A stretch of DNA of 64,000 bases from Gordionus sp. m RMFG-2023 (GCF_954871325.1 NC_088778.1:7473743-7537742), one strand, 5' to 3'; counted from the first letter of the stretch, positions 47,373 to 57,441 are shown. Notes: generated by a model not told the origin, from the sequence alone. Translations and numbers: made by a program.

Positions 47373-48345
47373 TCTGGTGCCAGCCAGGCGGCAAAAAAAT
47401 ATTATTTAATTGTTTTTTAAAAAAAAGATTCCGAATCCCCTTAAATATTTTTTTAAAAAAAATTTATTTTTGTTATAAATATCTGAACCATAACCGTAAC
47501 CAAACCAATATAATTTTTTTTAAAGGAGTAAAAAGAACCTTTATAAAAAACGGTTCAGTTTATATATTTTAGAAATGGAAATAATTTGAATATCCAGAAT
47601 TATATAAACGTGCTCTTATAGTACTGGCGGTTCCCGCAACACATTTAGAAAGGGCTTTTTCGGGTCTAAAATTTGTGTTATCGTCACAACGAACAAAAAG
47701 GAATCCATTTATACTTGAAAATATATTACTAATAAGTTCAAATAATATATTTAAAAATGAATTATTTTGAATCTTATATATATTTTTTTATATATAATTT
47801 ATATATGTTTATAATAAAAATAAATTAGAAGATGGTGTTACTTCAATAAAAAAAATTTTCTAACAGTAATGAACCTTTAATAAGCTGAACCGAACCATAC
47901 CTTTATAAATTTCTTCTCAAGAACCATAATCAAAACGTAACCATTACAATTTTTTACATACTGAACCGTAACAAACTGAACCGTTATAAATAACGGTTCA
48001 GGTCCCTGCTTAAATGTTCAACGAAATGCCATATTGCATTGAATAATTGTTGCAAAAATTCGGATTTTTTATAAATATATTTTTTAAAACAAAAAAGTTT
48101 TAACCTCATCCCTTTTCATTCATTATATGCCTTAATTTTATACTATTTACTTTTTTTTAAATTCTCTTTTTAAATCCCTTATTTTGGCCTTTTAATTATA
48201 TGGTGCCAGCCGCAAAAAAGAGAAGAAAAAAAAGTAATTATATTATTTTATTTTTTTTCATGGGGATTCGGAATTTTTTTTTCATGTGGATTCTCCCGAA
48301 TAAAACGTGGGGATTCAAGATTCCGAATCCCACATGATTCCATAT
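47373..48345 (+). mobile_element. hAT relic of the CGGTTCAG type inside a GGTGCCAGCC repeat
   Basis: Plus-strand coding at 47600-47771 reads KRALIVLAVPATHLERAFSG then LKFVLSSQRTKRNPFILENI, a well-preserved hATC domain. The right end CGGTTCAGGTCCCTG at 47994-48008 is a hAT terminus. The rest of the transposase is missing. Outside it, GGTGCCAGCC and GATTCCGAATCCC occur on both sides (47373-47440 and 48202-48345). This suggests an older repeat that received this hAT. Confidence 0.65.
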
Positions 48346-48354
48346 CCCAATACG

Positions 48355-48567
48355 ATATATATATATAATTTTAATTTACACTTTTTTTTCATTTTTTACA
48401 TATTGAAATAATAAGTTTTTTAAAAGGTTATATAAAAAAATAATTTTCGACAAGTTCGTCCTTAATTTTATAAAAAGTAAAAGAAAATTTACGAAAAGGT
48501 CATTTAATTTATTTAGTAAAAGAAAGAAAAATATAAAATTTTTTATAAAAAAATTATCTAATTAACA
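48355..48567 (+). repeat. Direct repeat, right copy
   Basis: Matches 43303-43520, with small deletions and one TTTT insertion. It ends exactly where duplicated unit B resumes. Confidence 0.85.
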
Positions 48568-49239
48568 AGTTATATATAATTTAATATAAAATTACGTTTT
48601 TTAAGATTTCTTAAAACGTAATAAAATGCTAAGGATTTATTCAGAATACTTAATGGTTGGAAATTTAAATAATTTAAAATTCATTATTTTTCTATATTTT
48701 TTGATGACCCTAGATATTCATTGCTTCAATCCTCGCGTGTTCTTTAATAATTAACGGCAGAGCAATTCCAGGTATATTTGTCTATATAAATAAATATTTA
48801 TTTAGTACAATCCCACATTTCTATTATTAAAACTTTTCATTCTTTTATTTCTGGTGTTGCAGTTTTCATTTAAAAAATGTAAAAATAACTTTAAAAATGT
48901 TGAAAAAAGAAGTTTTGTTGATAAAATCTTGTAGTATTTACTAATCATTATAAGCAAGAAAGGATGGTCAATTGATAAATAAATATAGATATCTTATAAT
49001 TTTTAAATCCCCATCAAATTTCCAGTTTATTTAAAAAAAAAAATTTTTTTTTATAAAATTTGTAAGAAAATTTAGATATCATAATATTTTTGGGCACCGA
49101 AAAAGAGTAAAATAAATTTATTGTTTTAAAATATAAATAGTAGTAACTCATTTCGGTGTATGCCAACGAGTTAATCATATATTAATAATATTTGAGAATA
49201 TAAAAATATCGAAATTTTATTATAATAAAAAATATATTA
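48568..49239 (+). repeat. Duplicated unit, copy B, piece 2
   Basis: Matches about 32795-33470 of copy A, with a few indels; it lacks about 60 bp present in A near 33270-33320. It ends at the 9-bp target duplication of the 8.2-kb element. Confidence 0.88.
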
Positions 49240-49370
49240 CGCAAGGTCTAAAAGTCGAAAGGCTGCATGATACGAAAGGCTAAAAAATAATATTGAAAAT
49301 AAAAATAACAAAGAAAATGATTAATGTGTAATTTGATTGATTTATTGCTTTTTTTACGAGAAAAATATTA
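49240..49370 (+). repeat. Left terminal inverted repeat of the 8.2-kb element
   Basis: Begins CGCAAGGTCTAAAAGTCGAA; nearly identical in complement to the right end apart from the first few bases. Confidence 0.92.
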
Positions 49371-49380
49371 TAATAATATT

Positions 49381-50690
49381 ATCTATATATATAATAGCCA
49401 TATTCAAGAAATGAACGTTTTCGTATCTTGGTAATGTTAATTTTTTTTCTATCAACTTTCCTATCTTCATAACGTTAATTTTTTCACTTTCCTATCTCAT
49501 AATGTTAAAATATTTTTTTTCCATCAACTTTCCTATCATCTTAATGTTAAATAAATCGAGGGCTATTATTATCTCGCTAATGTTAAAACTTTTTTTAAAA
49601 TTTTTTTTATGGCAAAACAGAGATTCGAACTAGCGACCTATCGTTCGGTAGGCAAACGTTCTTACCATTGAGCCCCCCCTTCAATATTATATTTTGATAT
49701 ATTTGTGTATATATCTATATATATAATAGCCATATTCAAGAAATGAACGTTTTCGTATCTTGGTAATGTTAATTTTTTTTCTATCAACTTTCCTATCTTC
49801 ATAACGTTAATTTTTTCACTTTCCTATCTCATAATGTTAAAATATTTTTTTTCCATCAACTTTCCTATCATCTTAATGTTAAATAAATCGAGGGCTATTA
49901 TTATCTCGCTAATGTTAAAACTTTTTTTAAAAATTTTTTTATGGCAAAACAGAGATTCGAACTAGCGACCTATCGTTCGGTAGGCAAACGTTCTTACCAT
50001 TGAGCCCCCCCCTTCAATATTATATTTTGATATATTTGTGTATATATCTATATATATAATAGCCATATTCAAGAAATGAACGTTTTCGTATCTTGGTAAT
50101 GTTAATTTTTTTTCTATCAACTTTCCTATCTTCATAACGTTAATTTTTTCACTTTCCTATCTCATAATGTTAAAATATTTTTTTTCCATCAACTTTCCTA
50201 TCATCTTAATGTTAAATAAATCGAGGGCTATTATTATCTCGCTAATGTTAAAACTTTTTTTAAAAATTTTTTTATGGCAAAACAGAGATTCGAACTAGCG
50301 ACCTATCGTTCGGTAGGCAAACGTTCTTACCATTGAGCCCCCCCCCCTTCAATATTATATTTTGATATATTTGTGTATATATCTATATATATAATAGCCA
50401 TATTCAAGAAATGAACGTTTTCGTATCTTGGTAATGTTAATTTTTTTTCTATCAACTTTCCTATCTTCATAACGTTAATTTTTTCACTTTCCTATCTCAT
50501 AATGTTAAAATATTTTTTTTCCATCAACTTTCCTATCATCTTAATGTTAAATAAATCGAGGGCTATTATTATCTCGCTAATGTTAAAACTTTTTTTAAAA
50601 ATTTTTTTATGGCAAAACAGAGATTCGAACTAGCGACCTATCGTTCGGTAGGCAAACGTTCTTACCATTGAGCCCCCCCTTCAATATTTA
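49381..50690. repeat. Four-unit 333-bp tandem array, Helitron-like, with tRNA-like segment
   Basis: Units start at 49381, 49713, 50046 and 50381 with ATCTATATATATAATAGCC, resembling the TC-plus-TATATA 5' start of Helitrons. They are almost identical; the clearest difference is the C-run length (7, 8, 10, 7). Each unit has internal subrepeats (TTTCCTATC with ATGTTAA). Near its 3' end, on the minus strand, lies a tRNA-like stretch: GGCTCAATGGTAAGAACG (box A-like) and GGTCGCTAGTTCGAATCTC (box B-like). The acceptor stem does not pair, so it is not a functional tRNA. A single inverted copy lies at 52744-53000. Confidence 0.9.
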
Positions 50691-50803
50691 TATGAAGCTT
50701 TATATACTTTGCGCATGCGCCTAATTTTGACGTAATTTTTGAATTTCTCACCAATATATTTTTACCGTCATTCAATTAATTATACCGTTGGAATCTCTTG
50801 AAA

Positions 50804-51660
50804 TGACATTAGCTACCCATTTTTATCATGCTTCCTTCATTATTGATTAAAATTTCATAAAAGTAATTATTAAAATTTAGATCTTATAACTATTCTTTAT
50901 ATTATATTTAGCTATTTGACAAACAAAAATAAATCTCACAATACACCCTGACATTAGCTACCCATTTTTATCATGCTTCCTTCATTCTTGATTAAAATTT
51001 CATAAAAGTAAATTATTAAAATTTAGATCTTATAACTATTCTTTAAATTATATTTAGCTATTTGACAAACAAAAATAAATCTCACAATACACCCTGACAT
51101 TAGCTACCCATTTTTATCATGCTTCCTTCATTCTTGATTAAAATTTTATAAAAGTAATTATTAAAATTTAGATCTTATAACTATTCTTTAAATTATATTT
51201 AGCTATTTGACAAACAAAAATAAATCTCACAATACACCCTGACATTAGCTACCCATTTTTATCATGCTTCCTTCATTCTTGATTAAAATTTTATAAAAGT
51301 AATTATTAAAATTTAGATCTTATAACTATTCTTTAAATTATATTTAGCTATTTGACAAACAAAAATAAATCTCACAATACACCCCAAACAATATTGGAAT
51401 CTCTTAAAATGACATTAGCTACCCATTTTTATCATGCTTCCTTCATTCTTGATTAAAATTTCATAAAAGTAATTATTAAAATTTAGATCTTATAACTATT
51501 CTTTAAATTATATTTAGCTATTTGACAAACAAAAATAACACAATACACCCCAAACAATATTGGAATCTCTTAAAATGACATTAGCTACCCATTTTTATCA
51601 TGCTTCCTTCATTCTTGATTAAAATTTCATAAAAGTAATTATTAAAATTTAGATCTTATG
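50804..51660. repeat. 145-170 bp tandem array, six units
   Basis: Units start TGACATTAGCTACCCATTTT at 50804, 50949, 51095, 51240, 51410 and 51576. The last is cut at 51660. Three are 145-146 bp, and two are 166-170 bp because they keep a TTGGAATCTCTTAAAA segment. The same segment precedes the first unit, so the longer form is probably ancestral. No coding potential. Confidence 0.93.
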
Positions 51661-52680
51661 ATCAGGCCGAGCCCAGGCCTGCAATAAAATTTGTTTAGTT
51701 CAATGTCTGACTCATAGTTAATAATAAAAAAATTCCCAAGCCCAGCCCCATAATTCATTTAAAAATACAATCAGAATATGAAAGTCGCATAGGCCTTGGT
51801 TTTTTGATAAGGCCTGGCCATGTCTGCGAAAAAAAATTTCCCGGCCAATGTTATCTCTATTTTAAATTTTACTTAATATGATATCTATCACAATTTTAAA
51901 TTTTATTCTAAAATCTAAATATAAAATTTAATTTAAGACATTGTTATTAAATTACAATAGAAATAAATGGAATATAAAATTAAATTTAAGAAATTGTTAT
52001 TAAATTACAATAAAAAATAAATGAAAATTATATAAAAGTTGTATTGGACTTGGTTTTTTGATCAGGCCTGGCTATGTCTGCAAAAAAAAATATCAGGCCA
52101 ATGTCTATATCCCATATTTAAAATTAAAAAATTTTCAAGAATCTCTATTTTAAATTTTACCCAGATATTTCTAATACCCATAATGCTCGCGGGTTACATT
52201 GCAACAATTTTACCTCTTTTTCTCTTAAATTTTAATATTTTTATAAAATATATTAATAAAGCATATTTCTTATCATATACACATAACTAATTAGTAATTA
52301 CCCACAATAGAAATAAATGGAATATTAAAATTAAATTTAAGACATTGTTATTAAATCAAAATAAAAAAAATGAAAGTTGCATGGGACTTGGTTTTTTGAT
52401 CAGGCCTGGCTATGTTTGTAAAAAAAAATTTTCAGACCAATATCTATATCCCATATTTAAAATTAAATTTTCAAGGATCTCTATTTTAAATTTTAGCCAA
52501 TATGATTTCTATCACAATTTAAATTTTGATATTTCTTATACCCTTAATGTTCACGTGTTACATTGTAACAATTTTACCTCTTTTTCTCCTAAATTTTAAT
52601 ATTTTTATAAAATATATTAATAAAGCATATTTAGTATCATATACACCTAACTTAATAATTGCCCATCAACCCGTCATTCT
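51661..52680 (+). repeat. Degenerate tandem repeat with GGCCTGGC blocks
   Basis: Three diverged units share ACTTGGTTTTTTGATCAGGC / CTGGCTATGTCTGC (about 51790, 52045, 52390), spaced about 250 and 345 bp. They are followed by CATATTTAAAATTAAA and ATTTTACCTCTTTTTCTC. The two open frames of 83 and 84 codons here are homologous to each other only because the repeat is. They look non-coding. Confidence 0.75.
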
Positions 52681-52743
52681 AAATTAAGTTAATTTTATAA
52701 AAAAAAGTTTCATATATATACAAATATATCAAAATATAATATT

Positions 52744-53000
52744 GAAGGGGGGGGGGGCTTAATGGAAAAAAGTTTGTCTTCCGAACGATAGGTTGCGAGT
52801 TCGAATCCCAGTGTTGCCATAAAAAATTTTTTACATTAACGAGATAATAATAGCTCTCAATTTATTTAACATTAAGATGATTGATAGGAAAGGTGATAGA
52901 AAAAAGATATTTTAACATTAGGAGATAGGAAAGTGAAAAAATTAACGTTAAGATGATAGGAAAGTTGATAGAAAAAAAATTAACATTACCAAGATACGAA
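52744..53000 (+). repeat. Inverted single copy of the 333-bp array unit
   Basis: Reverse orientation relative to 49381-50690. It keeps GAACGATAGGTTGCGAGTTC / GAATCCC (a perfect box B core GAGTTCGAATCCC) and the TTTCCTATC subrepeats, in complement. It lies immediately upstream of the Helitron reading frames. So the array unit flanks the Helitron gene on the left in both orientations, as expected if the array derives from Helitron termini. Confidence 0.85.
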
Positions 53001-53097
53001 AACGTTCATTTCTAGATTTAGGAATTTTTTTGTGTTACCAGTTATTTGAAAATAATATTTAATTTTTATTCTATGTAACGTTAATAAATAGAATACT

Positions 53098-53409
53098 ATG
53101 GAAAATAGACAATCTCCCAAACAATTAAAGGAAAGTATCCGCAAATTACGGAATCACATAAAATCCAAATATAATAATCCTAAATTAGTTTCATTAACTA
53201 CAACTCATAATCCTAATTCAAATTTATATCTCCCAATTGATTTATCAATTAAAACTGCTATGATTAGCGCATGCATAAGCCGTTTTCATCAAAAAATTAA
53301 ACAAATCTTCCCTACCTCTTACACTTCTATTTTGGGAAATAGAAAAAGATTTAACATAACAAAAGAAGTTTTATTTTCCAATAATTTAGATAAAATATTT
53401 TTATTTTAA
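53098..53409 (+). CDS. Helitron protein N-terminal segment, duplicated copy 1
   Basis: 103 codons. Residues 11-85 (ESIRKLRNHIKSKYNN ... FHQKIKQIFPTSYTSILGNR) align with the start of the next frame (ESGRKVRSHIKSKKPK ... FRLKLKQIFPTTYTSILKNR). So the N-terminal segment is present twice in tandem. Basic, with no known fold. It ends at a stop one codon before an AG acceptor-like site (TTTTATTTTAAG at 53410). Either a duplicated alternative first exon or a relic of tandem duplication. Confidence 0.6.
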   Translation: MENRQSPKQLKESIRKLRNHIKSKYNNPKLVSLTTTHNPNSNLYLPIDLSIKTAMISACISRFHQKIKQIFPTSYTSILGNRKRFNITKEVLFSNNLDKIFLF

Positions 53410-53410
53410 G

Positions 53411-54496
53411 GAAAGTGGTCGTAAAGTGCGAAGTCATATAAAATCCAAGAAACCCAAACCTATAGTAGCTTTAGTACCTACACCTCAAAGTATTAATTTA
53501 AATAAACCTTTTCCTATTGATATATCAACTAAAACTGCTAGGATGCGGGCATGTGCTGCCCGTTTTCGTCTAAAGCTTAAACAGATTTTCCCCACCACCT
53601 ATACATCTATTCTTAAAAATAGAAGTAATTTAACACATTTTAATACTAATGATATTCACTTAATAACTGAACATACTTGCGGGCCTATGAATATCATATG
53701 TCAATTTTGTTTTTCCATGAATTTCATAGCTGAGAGACCGACCGACGGTAAATTCACACAGTGCTGTCATAAAGGGAAGGTTATCCTTACCCAAATACCA
53801 TATCCTCCTTATTTAAAAAATCTTATATCAAACCCTCAAGATAAGTTACATAATAATTTTATGAAGAACATACGTTCTTATAATTCAGCAGTAGCTTTTG
53901 CATCGATGGGCGCAAAAATTTCGGATCTTACAGGTAGTGGCCTTTATTGTTTCAAAGTGCACGGTCAAATATATCACCGCACATCTAATTTATACCCACC
54001 TTCTAATGCTTTGCCTACTTATGCCCAGTTATACGTGTTAGATACGACACAGGCTATAGATAAGCGTATACACCATCCAGCAAATAGTAAATGTAATAAA
54101 GATATTATGAAGCAATTAGATCAGTTAATACGACAAATTAACCCCTATGCTCTTAGTTTTAAGACATTAGGTGAAGTCCATCAATCTGCATTAGAATTAG
54201 CAACTACTTCTAATACAAAACTCCCAACCATTAATATGATCTTTAAAGGAGATCGTTCTAGCGATCGACGCCGTTATAATTTACCATCTATGGATGACGT
54301 AGCTATGATTTTCAATAATGAAGATGGAGAGCCTCCTTTCAAAAGAGATATTAAAGTCTATCCTAAATCTAATGACAACGATCTCATTATTCTTAATGTA
54401 TTGAGCCCAAATTTAGACCCCATGGTTTATCCTATACTATTCCCTCATGGTGAACCTGGTTGGTCTCCTAATATGATCGCTGACAATTCTGACTAA
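53411..54496 (+). CDS. Helitron RepHel protein, N-terminal region, truncated
   Basis: The open frame runs from 53411, with the first Met-like start a GTG at 53426. Recognisable Helitron_like_N features: TCGPMNIICQFCFSMNFIAE with two Cys pairs (C-x2-C), CCHKGKVILTQIPYPPYLKN, NIRSYNSAVAFASMGAKI, FKVHGQIYHRTSNLYPP and YAQLYVLDTTQAIDKRI. The end YPILFPHGEPGWSPN normally precedes the rolling-circle nuclease (HUH, two Tyr) and then a PIF1-like helicase. Both catalytic domains are absent: the frame stops at 54496 and repeat arrays follow. Autonomous Helitrons replicate by rolling circle; this copy cannot. The N-terminal portion looks intact. Confidence 0.88.
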   Translation, partial: ESGRKVRSHIKSKKPKPIVALVPTPQSINLNKPFPIDISTKTARMRACAARFRLKLKQIFPTTYTSILKNRSNLTHFNTNDIHLITEHTCGPMNIICQFCFSMNFIAERPTDGKFTQCCHKGKVILTQIPYPPYLKNLISNPQDKLHNNFMKNIRSYNSAVAFASMGAKISDLTGSGLYCFKVHGQIYHRTSNLYPPSNALPTYAQLYVLDTTQAIDKRIHHPANSKCNKDIMKQLDQLIRQINPYALSFKTLGEVHQSALELATTSNTKLPTINMIFKGDRSSDRRRYNLPSMDDVAMIFNNEDGEPPFKRDIKVYPKSNDNDLIILNVLSPNLDPMVYPILFPHGEPGWSPNMIADNSD

Positions 54497-54589
54497 CAGG
54501 AGCTCTGGTAAATAATGATACTATTTAAGGTGCTACTAAGAGATATTGCTTCATTAAAAATAATATTCCCCGTCATTTTTGACGGGTTA

Positions 54590-55200
54590 TCAACTAGTTA
54601 CATTATAATATATTAAAAAAATGGAAATTTTAAGATCTTTTCAATTTTTTTATTCATTCTTTGAAATAAATTGCGGTTTTAATTTTATTTAATTTTATTA
54701 ATTTTTAATTTATATTTTTAATTAAATTATATTTATTTATTTTAAAAAAATGGAATATAATATATTAAAAAAATGGAAATTTTAAGATCTTTTCAATTTT
54801 TTTATTCATTCTTTGAAATAAATTGCGGTTTTAATTTTATTTAATTTTATTAATTTTTAATTTATATTTTTAAATTAAATTATATTTATTTATTTTAAAA
54901 AAATGGAATATAATATATTAAAAAATGGAAATTTTAAGATCTTTTCAATTTTTTTATTAATTCTTTGAAATAAATTGCGGTTTTATTTTTATTTAATTTT
55001 TATTTTTAATTATATTTGGTTATTTTAAAAAAATGGATTATAATATTTCAATTTTTTTATTAATTCTTTAAAATAAATTGCGATTATAATTTTATTTAAT
55101 TTCATTAATTTTTAATTTATATTTTTAATTAAATTATATTTGGTTATTTTAAAATAATGGAATTTTTAAAATTATATGTATATTCTATTTAAGTTTTTTT
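54590..55200 (+). repeat. AT-rich tandem repeat of about 155 bp, left side
   Basis: Three to four units with TATAATATATTAAAAAAATG, GGAAATTTTAAGATCTTTTC and AAATAAATTGCGGTTTTAAT. Inverted counterpart at 56810-57295. Confidence 0.88.
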
Positions 55201-55250
55201 TCAAAACTAAATTGATAGTAAGTATAACGATATTGTCAGTACTGGATTAG

Positions 55251-56535
55251 GGAAAAGGCTAACATCTTATATCCAATTTTGAATATTTTTATATCATTCT
55301 ACTCAGAATTAAATTTCCTATCCAATTATGCTTAGATGTATTTTTTTACGTTTCCGGTTCAAAAAATAACATTTTTGTCGCTAAAACGTTCGAAGGTAAA
55401 AGGCTAACATCTTAAGTTTAATTTTATAAATTTTTATATCATTGAACTCAGAATTAAATTTCCTATCTAAATATGCTTTGATGTAATTTTTTACGTTATC
55501 GGTTCAAAAAATAAATTTTAATAATTTTTTTTTGGTAAAAACGTTGGAAGGGAAAAGGCTAACATCTTATATGCAATTTTAAATATTTTTATATCATTCT
55601 ACTCAGAATTAAATTTCCTATCCAATAATGCTTAGATGTATTTTTTTACGTTTCCGGTTCAAAAAATAACATTTTTGTCGCGAAAACGTTCGAAGGGAAA
55701 AGGCTTACATCTTAAGTTTAATTTTATAAATTTTTATATCATTGAACTCAGAATTGAATTTCCTATCTAAATATGCTTTGATGTATTTTTTTAAGTTATC
55801 GGTTCAAAAAATAAATTTTAATAATTATTTTGTGGTAAAAACGTTGGAAGGGAAAAGGCTAACATCTTATATCCAATTTTGAATATTTTTATATCATTCT
55901 ACTCAGAATTAAATTTTCTATCCAATTATGCTTAGATGTATTTTTTTACGTTTCCGGTTCAAAAAATAACATTTTTGTCGCGAAAACGTTCGAAGGGAAA
56001 AGGCTAACATCTTAAGTTAAATTTTATAAATTTTTATATCATTGAACTCAGAATTAAATTTCCTATCTAAATATGCTTTGATATAATTTTTTACGTTATC
56101 GGTTCAAAAAATAAATTTTAATAATTTTTTTGTGGTAAAAACGTTGGAAGGGAAAAGGCTAACATCTTATATGCAATTTTGAATATTTTTATATCATTCT
56201 ACTCAGAATTAAATTTCCTATCCAATTATACTTAGATGTATTTTTTTACGTTTCCGGTTCAAAAAATAACATTTTTGTCGCGAAAACGTTCGAAGGGAAA
56301 AGGCTTACATCTTAAGTTTAATTTTATAAATTTTTATATCATTGAACTCAGAATTAAATATCCTATCTAAACATGCTTTGATATGATTTTTTAAGTTATC
56401 GGTTCAAAAAATAAATTTTAAAAATTTGTTTGTAATAAAAACGTTGGAAGGGAAAAGGCTAACATCTTATATGCAATTTTGAATAATTTTATATCATTCT
56501 ACTCAGAATTAAATTTCCTATCCAATTATGCTTAA
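55251..56535 (+). repeat. 300-bp higher-order tandem repeat
   Basis: GGAAAAGGCTAACATCTTAT recurs at 55251, 55551, 55851, 56151 and 56451, exactly 300 bp apart. Each 300-bp unit is a dimer of about 145-155 bp halves. One half carries ACATCTTATATCCAATTTTG and TTTCCGGTTCAAAAAATAAC; the other carries ACATCTTAAGTTTAATTTTA and TATCGGTTCAAAAAATAAAT. Differences between dimers are few, so expansion is recent. Confidence 0.95.
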
Positions 56536-57295
56536 CCGGAAACGTAAAAAAATACATCTAAGCATAATTGGATAGTAAATTTAATTCTGAGTAGAATGAT
56601 ATAAAAATATTAAAAATTGCATATAAGATGTTAGCCTTTTCCCTTCCAACGTTTTTACCACAAAAAAAAATTAAAATTTATTTTTTGAACCGATAACGTA
56701 AAAAAATACATCAAAGCATATTTAGATAGGAAATTTAATTCTGAGTTCAATGATATAAAAATATTCAAAATTGCATATAAGATGTTAGCCTTTTCCCTAA
56801 TCCAGTACTCACAATATAGTTATACTTATTATCAATTTAGTTTTGAAAAAAAACTTTAATAGAATATACATATAATTTTAAAAATTCCATTATTTTAAAA
56901 TAACCAAATATAATTTAATTAAAAATATAAATTAAAAATTAATGAAATTAAATAAAATTATAATCGCAATTTATTTCAAAGAATTAATAAAAAAATTGAA
57001 ATATTATAATCCATTTTTTTAAAATAACCAAATATAATTTAATTAAAAATAAAAATTAAATAAAAATAAAACCGCAATTTATTTCAAAGAATTAATAAAA
57101 AAATTGAAAAGATCTTAAAATTTCCATTTTTTTAATATATTATATTCCATTTTTTTTAAATAAATAAATATAATTTAATTAAAAATATAAATTCAAAATT
57201 AATAAAATTAAATAAAATTAAAACCGCAATTTATTTCAAAGAATGAATAAAAAAATTGAAAAGATCTTAAAATTTCCATTTTTTAAATATATTAT
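56536..57295 (-). repeat. Mirrored (inverted) copy of both flanking arrays
   Basis: 56536-56800 is the reverse complement of the 300-bp dimer. 56810-57295 is the reverse complement of the 155-bp array and its edge. The turning point is near 56547, where TATCCAATTATGCTTA and TAAGCATAATTGGATA flank a 24-base loop. It makes 54590-57295 a large asymmetric palindrome adjoining the right terminal repeat. Confidence 0.93.
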
Positions 57296-57310
57296 AATGT
57301 AATGTTATTA

Positions 57311-57441
57311 AAATATTTTTCTCGTAAAAAAAGCAATAAATCAATCAAATTACACACTAATCATTTTCTTTGTTATTTTTATTTTCAATATTATTTTTTA
57401 GCCTTTCGTATCATGCAGCCTTTCGACTTATAGACCTACCC
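57311..57441 (-). repeat. Right terminal inverted repeat of the 8.2-kb element
   Basis: Complement of 49240-49370; its outer end in complement is GGGTAGGTCTATAAGTCGAA. Confidence 0.92.

Larger units (their letters stand above)
43218..48567. mobile_element. 5.3-kb composite insertion splitting duplicated unit B
   Basis: Copy A is continuous where copy B jumps from 43217 to 48568, so everything between was inserted later, possibly in several steps. Contents: a pair of about 210-bp direct repeats (43303-43520 and 48355-48567), about 800 bp of CT-rich sequence, a short protease-like trace, a hAT with GTGGGCG ends (45256), the complete small element at 46868-47323, and a hAT of the CGGTTCAG type (47480-48008). 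The right repeat touches the insertion edge but the left repeat begins about 85 bp inside it, so an LTR element is not proven. Confidence 0.75.
49240..57441. mobile_element. 8.2-kb MULE-like composite element with 131-bp terminal inverted repeats
   Basis: Flanked by AATATATTA at 49231-49239 and 57442-57450. Copy A of the surrounding unit has one such site (about 33462), which confirms an insertion with a 9-bp duplication. Terminal inverted repeats of about 131 bp (49240-49370 and 57311-57441) share GTCGAAAGGCTGCATGATAC and ATTTATTGCTTTTTTTACGA. Long terminal repeats plus a 9-bp duplication fit Mutator-like elements. No MULE transposase is present. Instead the interior carries a four-unit 333-bp array, a 145-bp array, a degenerate array, a truncated Helitron gene and a mirrored array. 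It was either mobilised by a MULE elsewhere or assembled by later insertions. Confidence 0.88.

Noticed and set aside
43303-48567. Calling the direct repeats long terminal repeats of a whole retrotransposon
   Set aside because: The left repeat does not reach the insertion edge and no ordered gag-pol content is visible.
49610-49680. tRNA gene on the minus strand in each 333-bp unit
   Set aside because: Box A and B resemble a tRNA, but the acceptor stem does not pair and the anticodon stem is irregular, so only a tRNA-like segment is claimed.
52039-52599. Two 83-84 codon frames with similar products as a duplicated gene
   Set aside because: Their similarity follows from the degenerate tandem repeat; composition is AT-driven and no motif is recognised.
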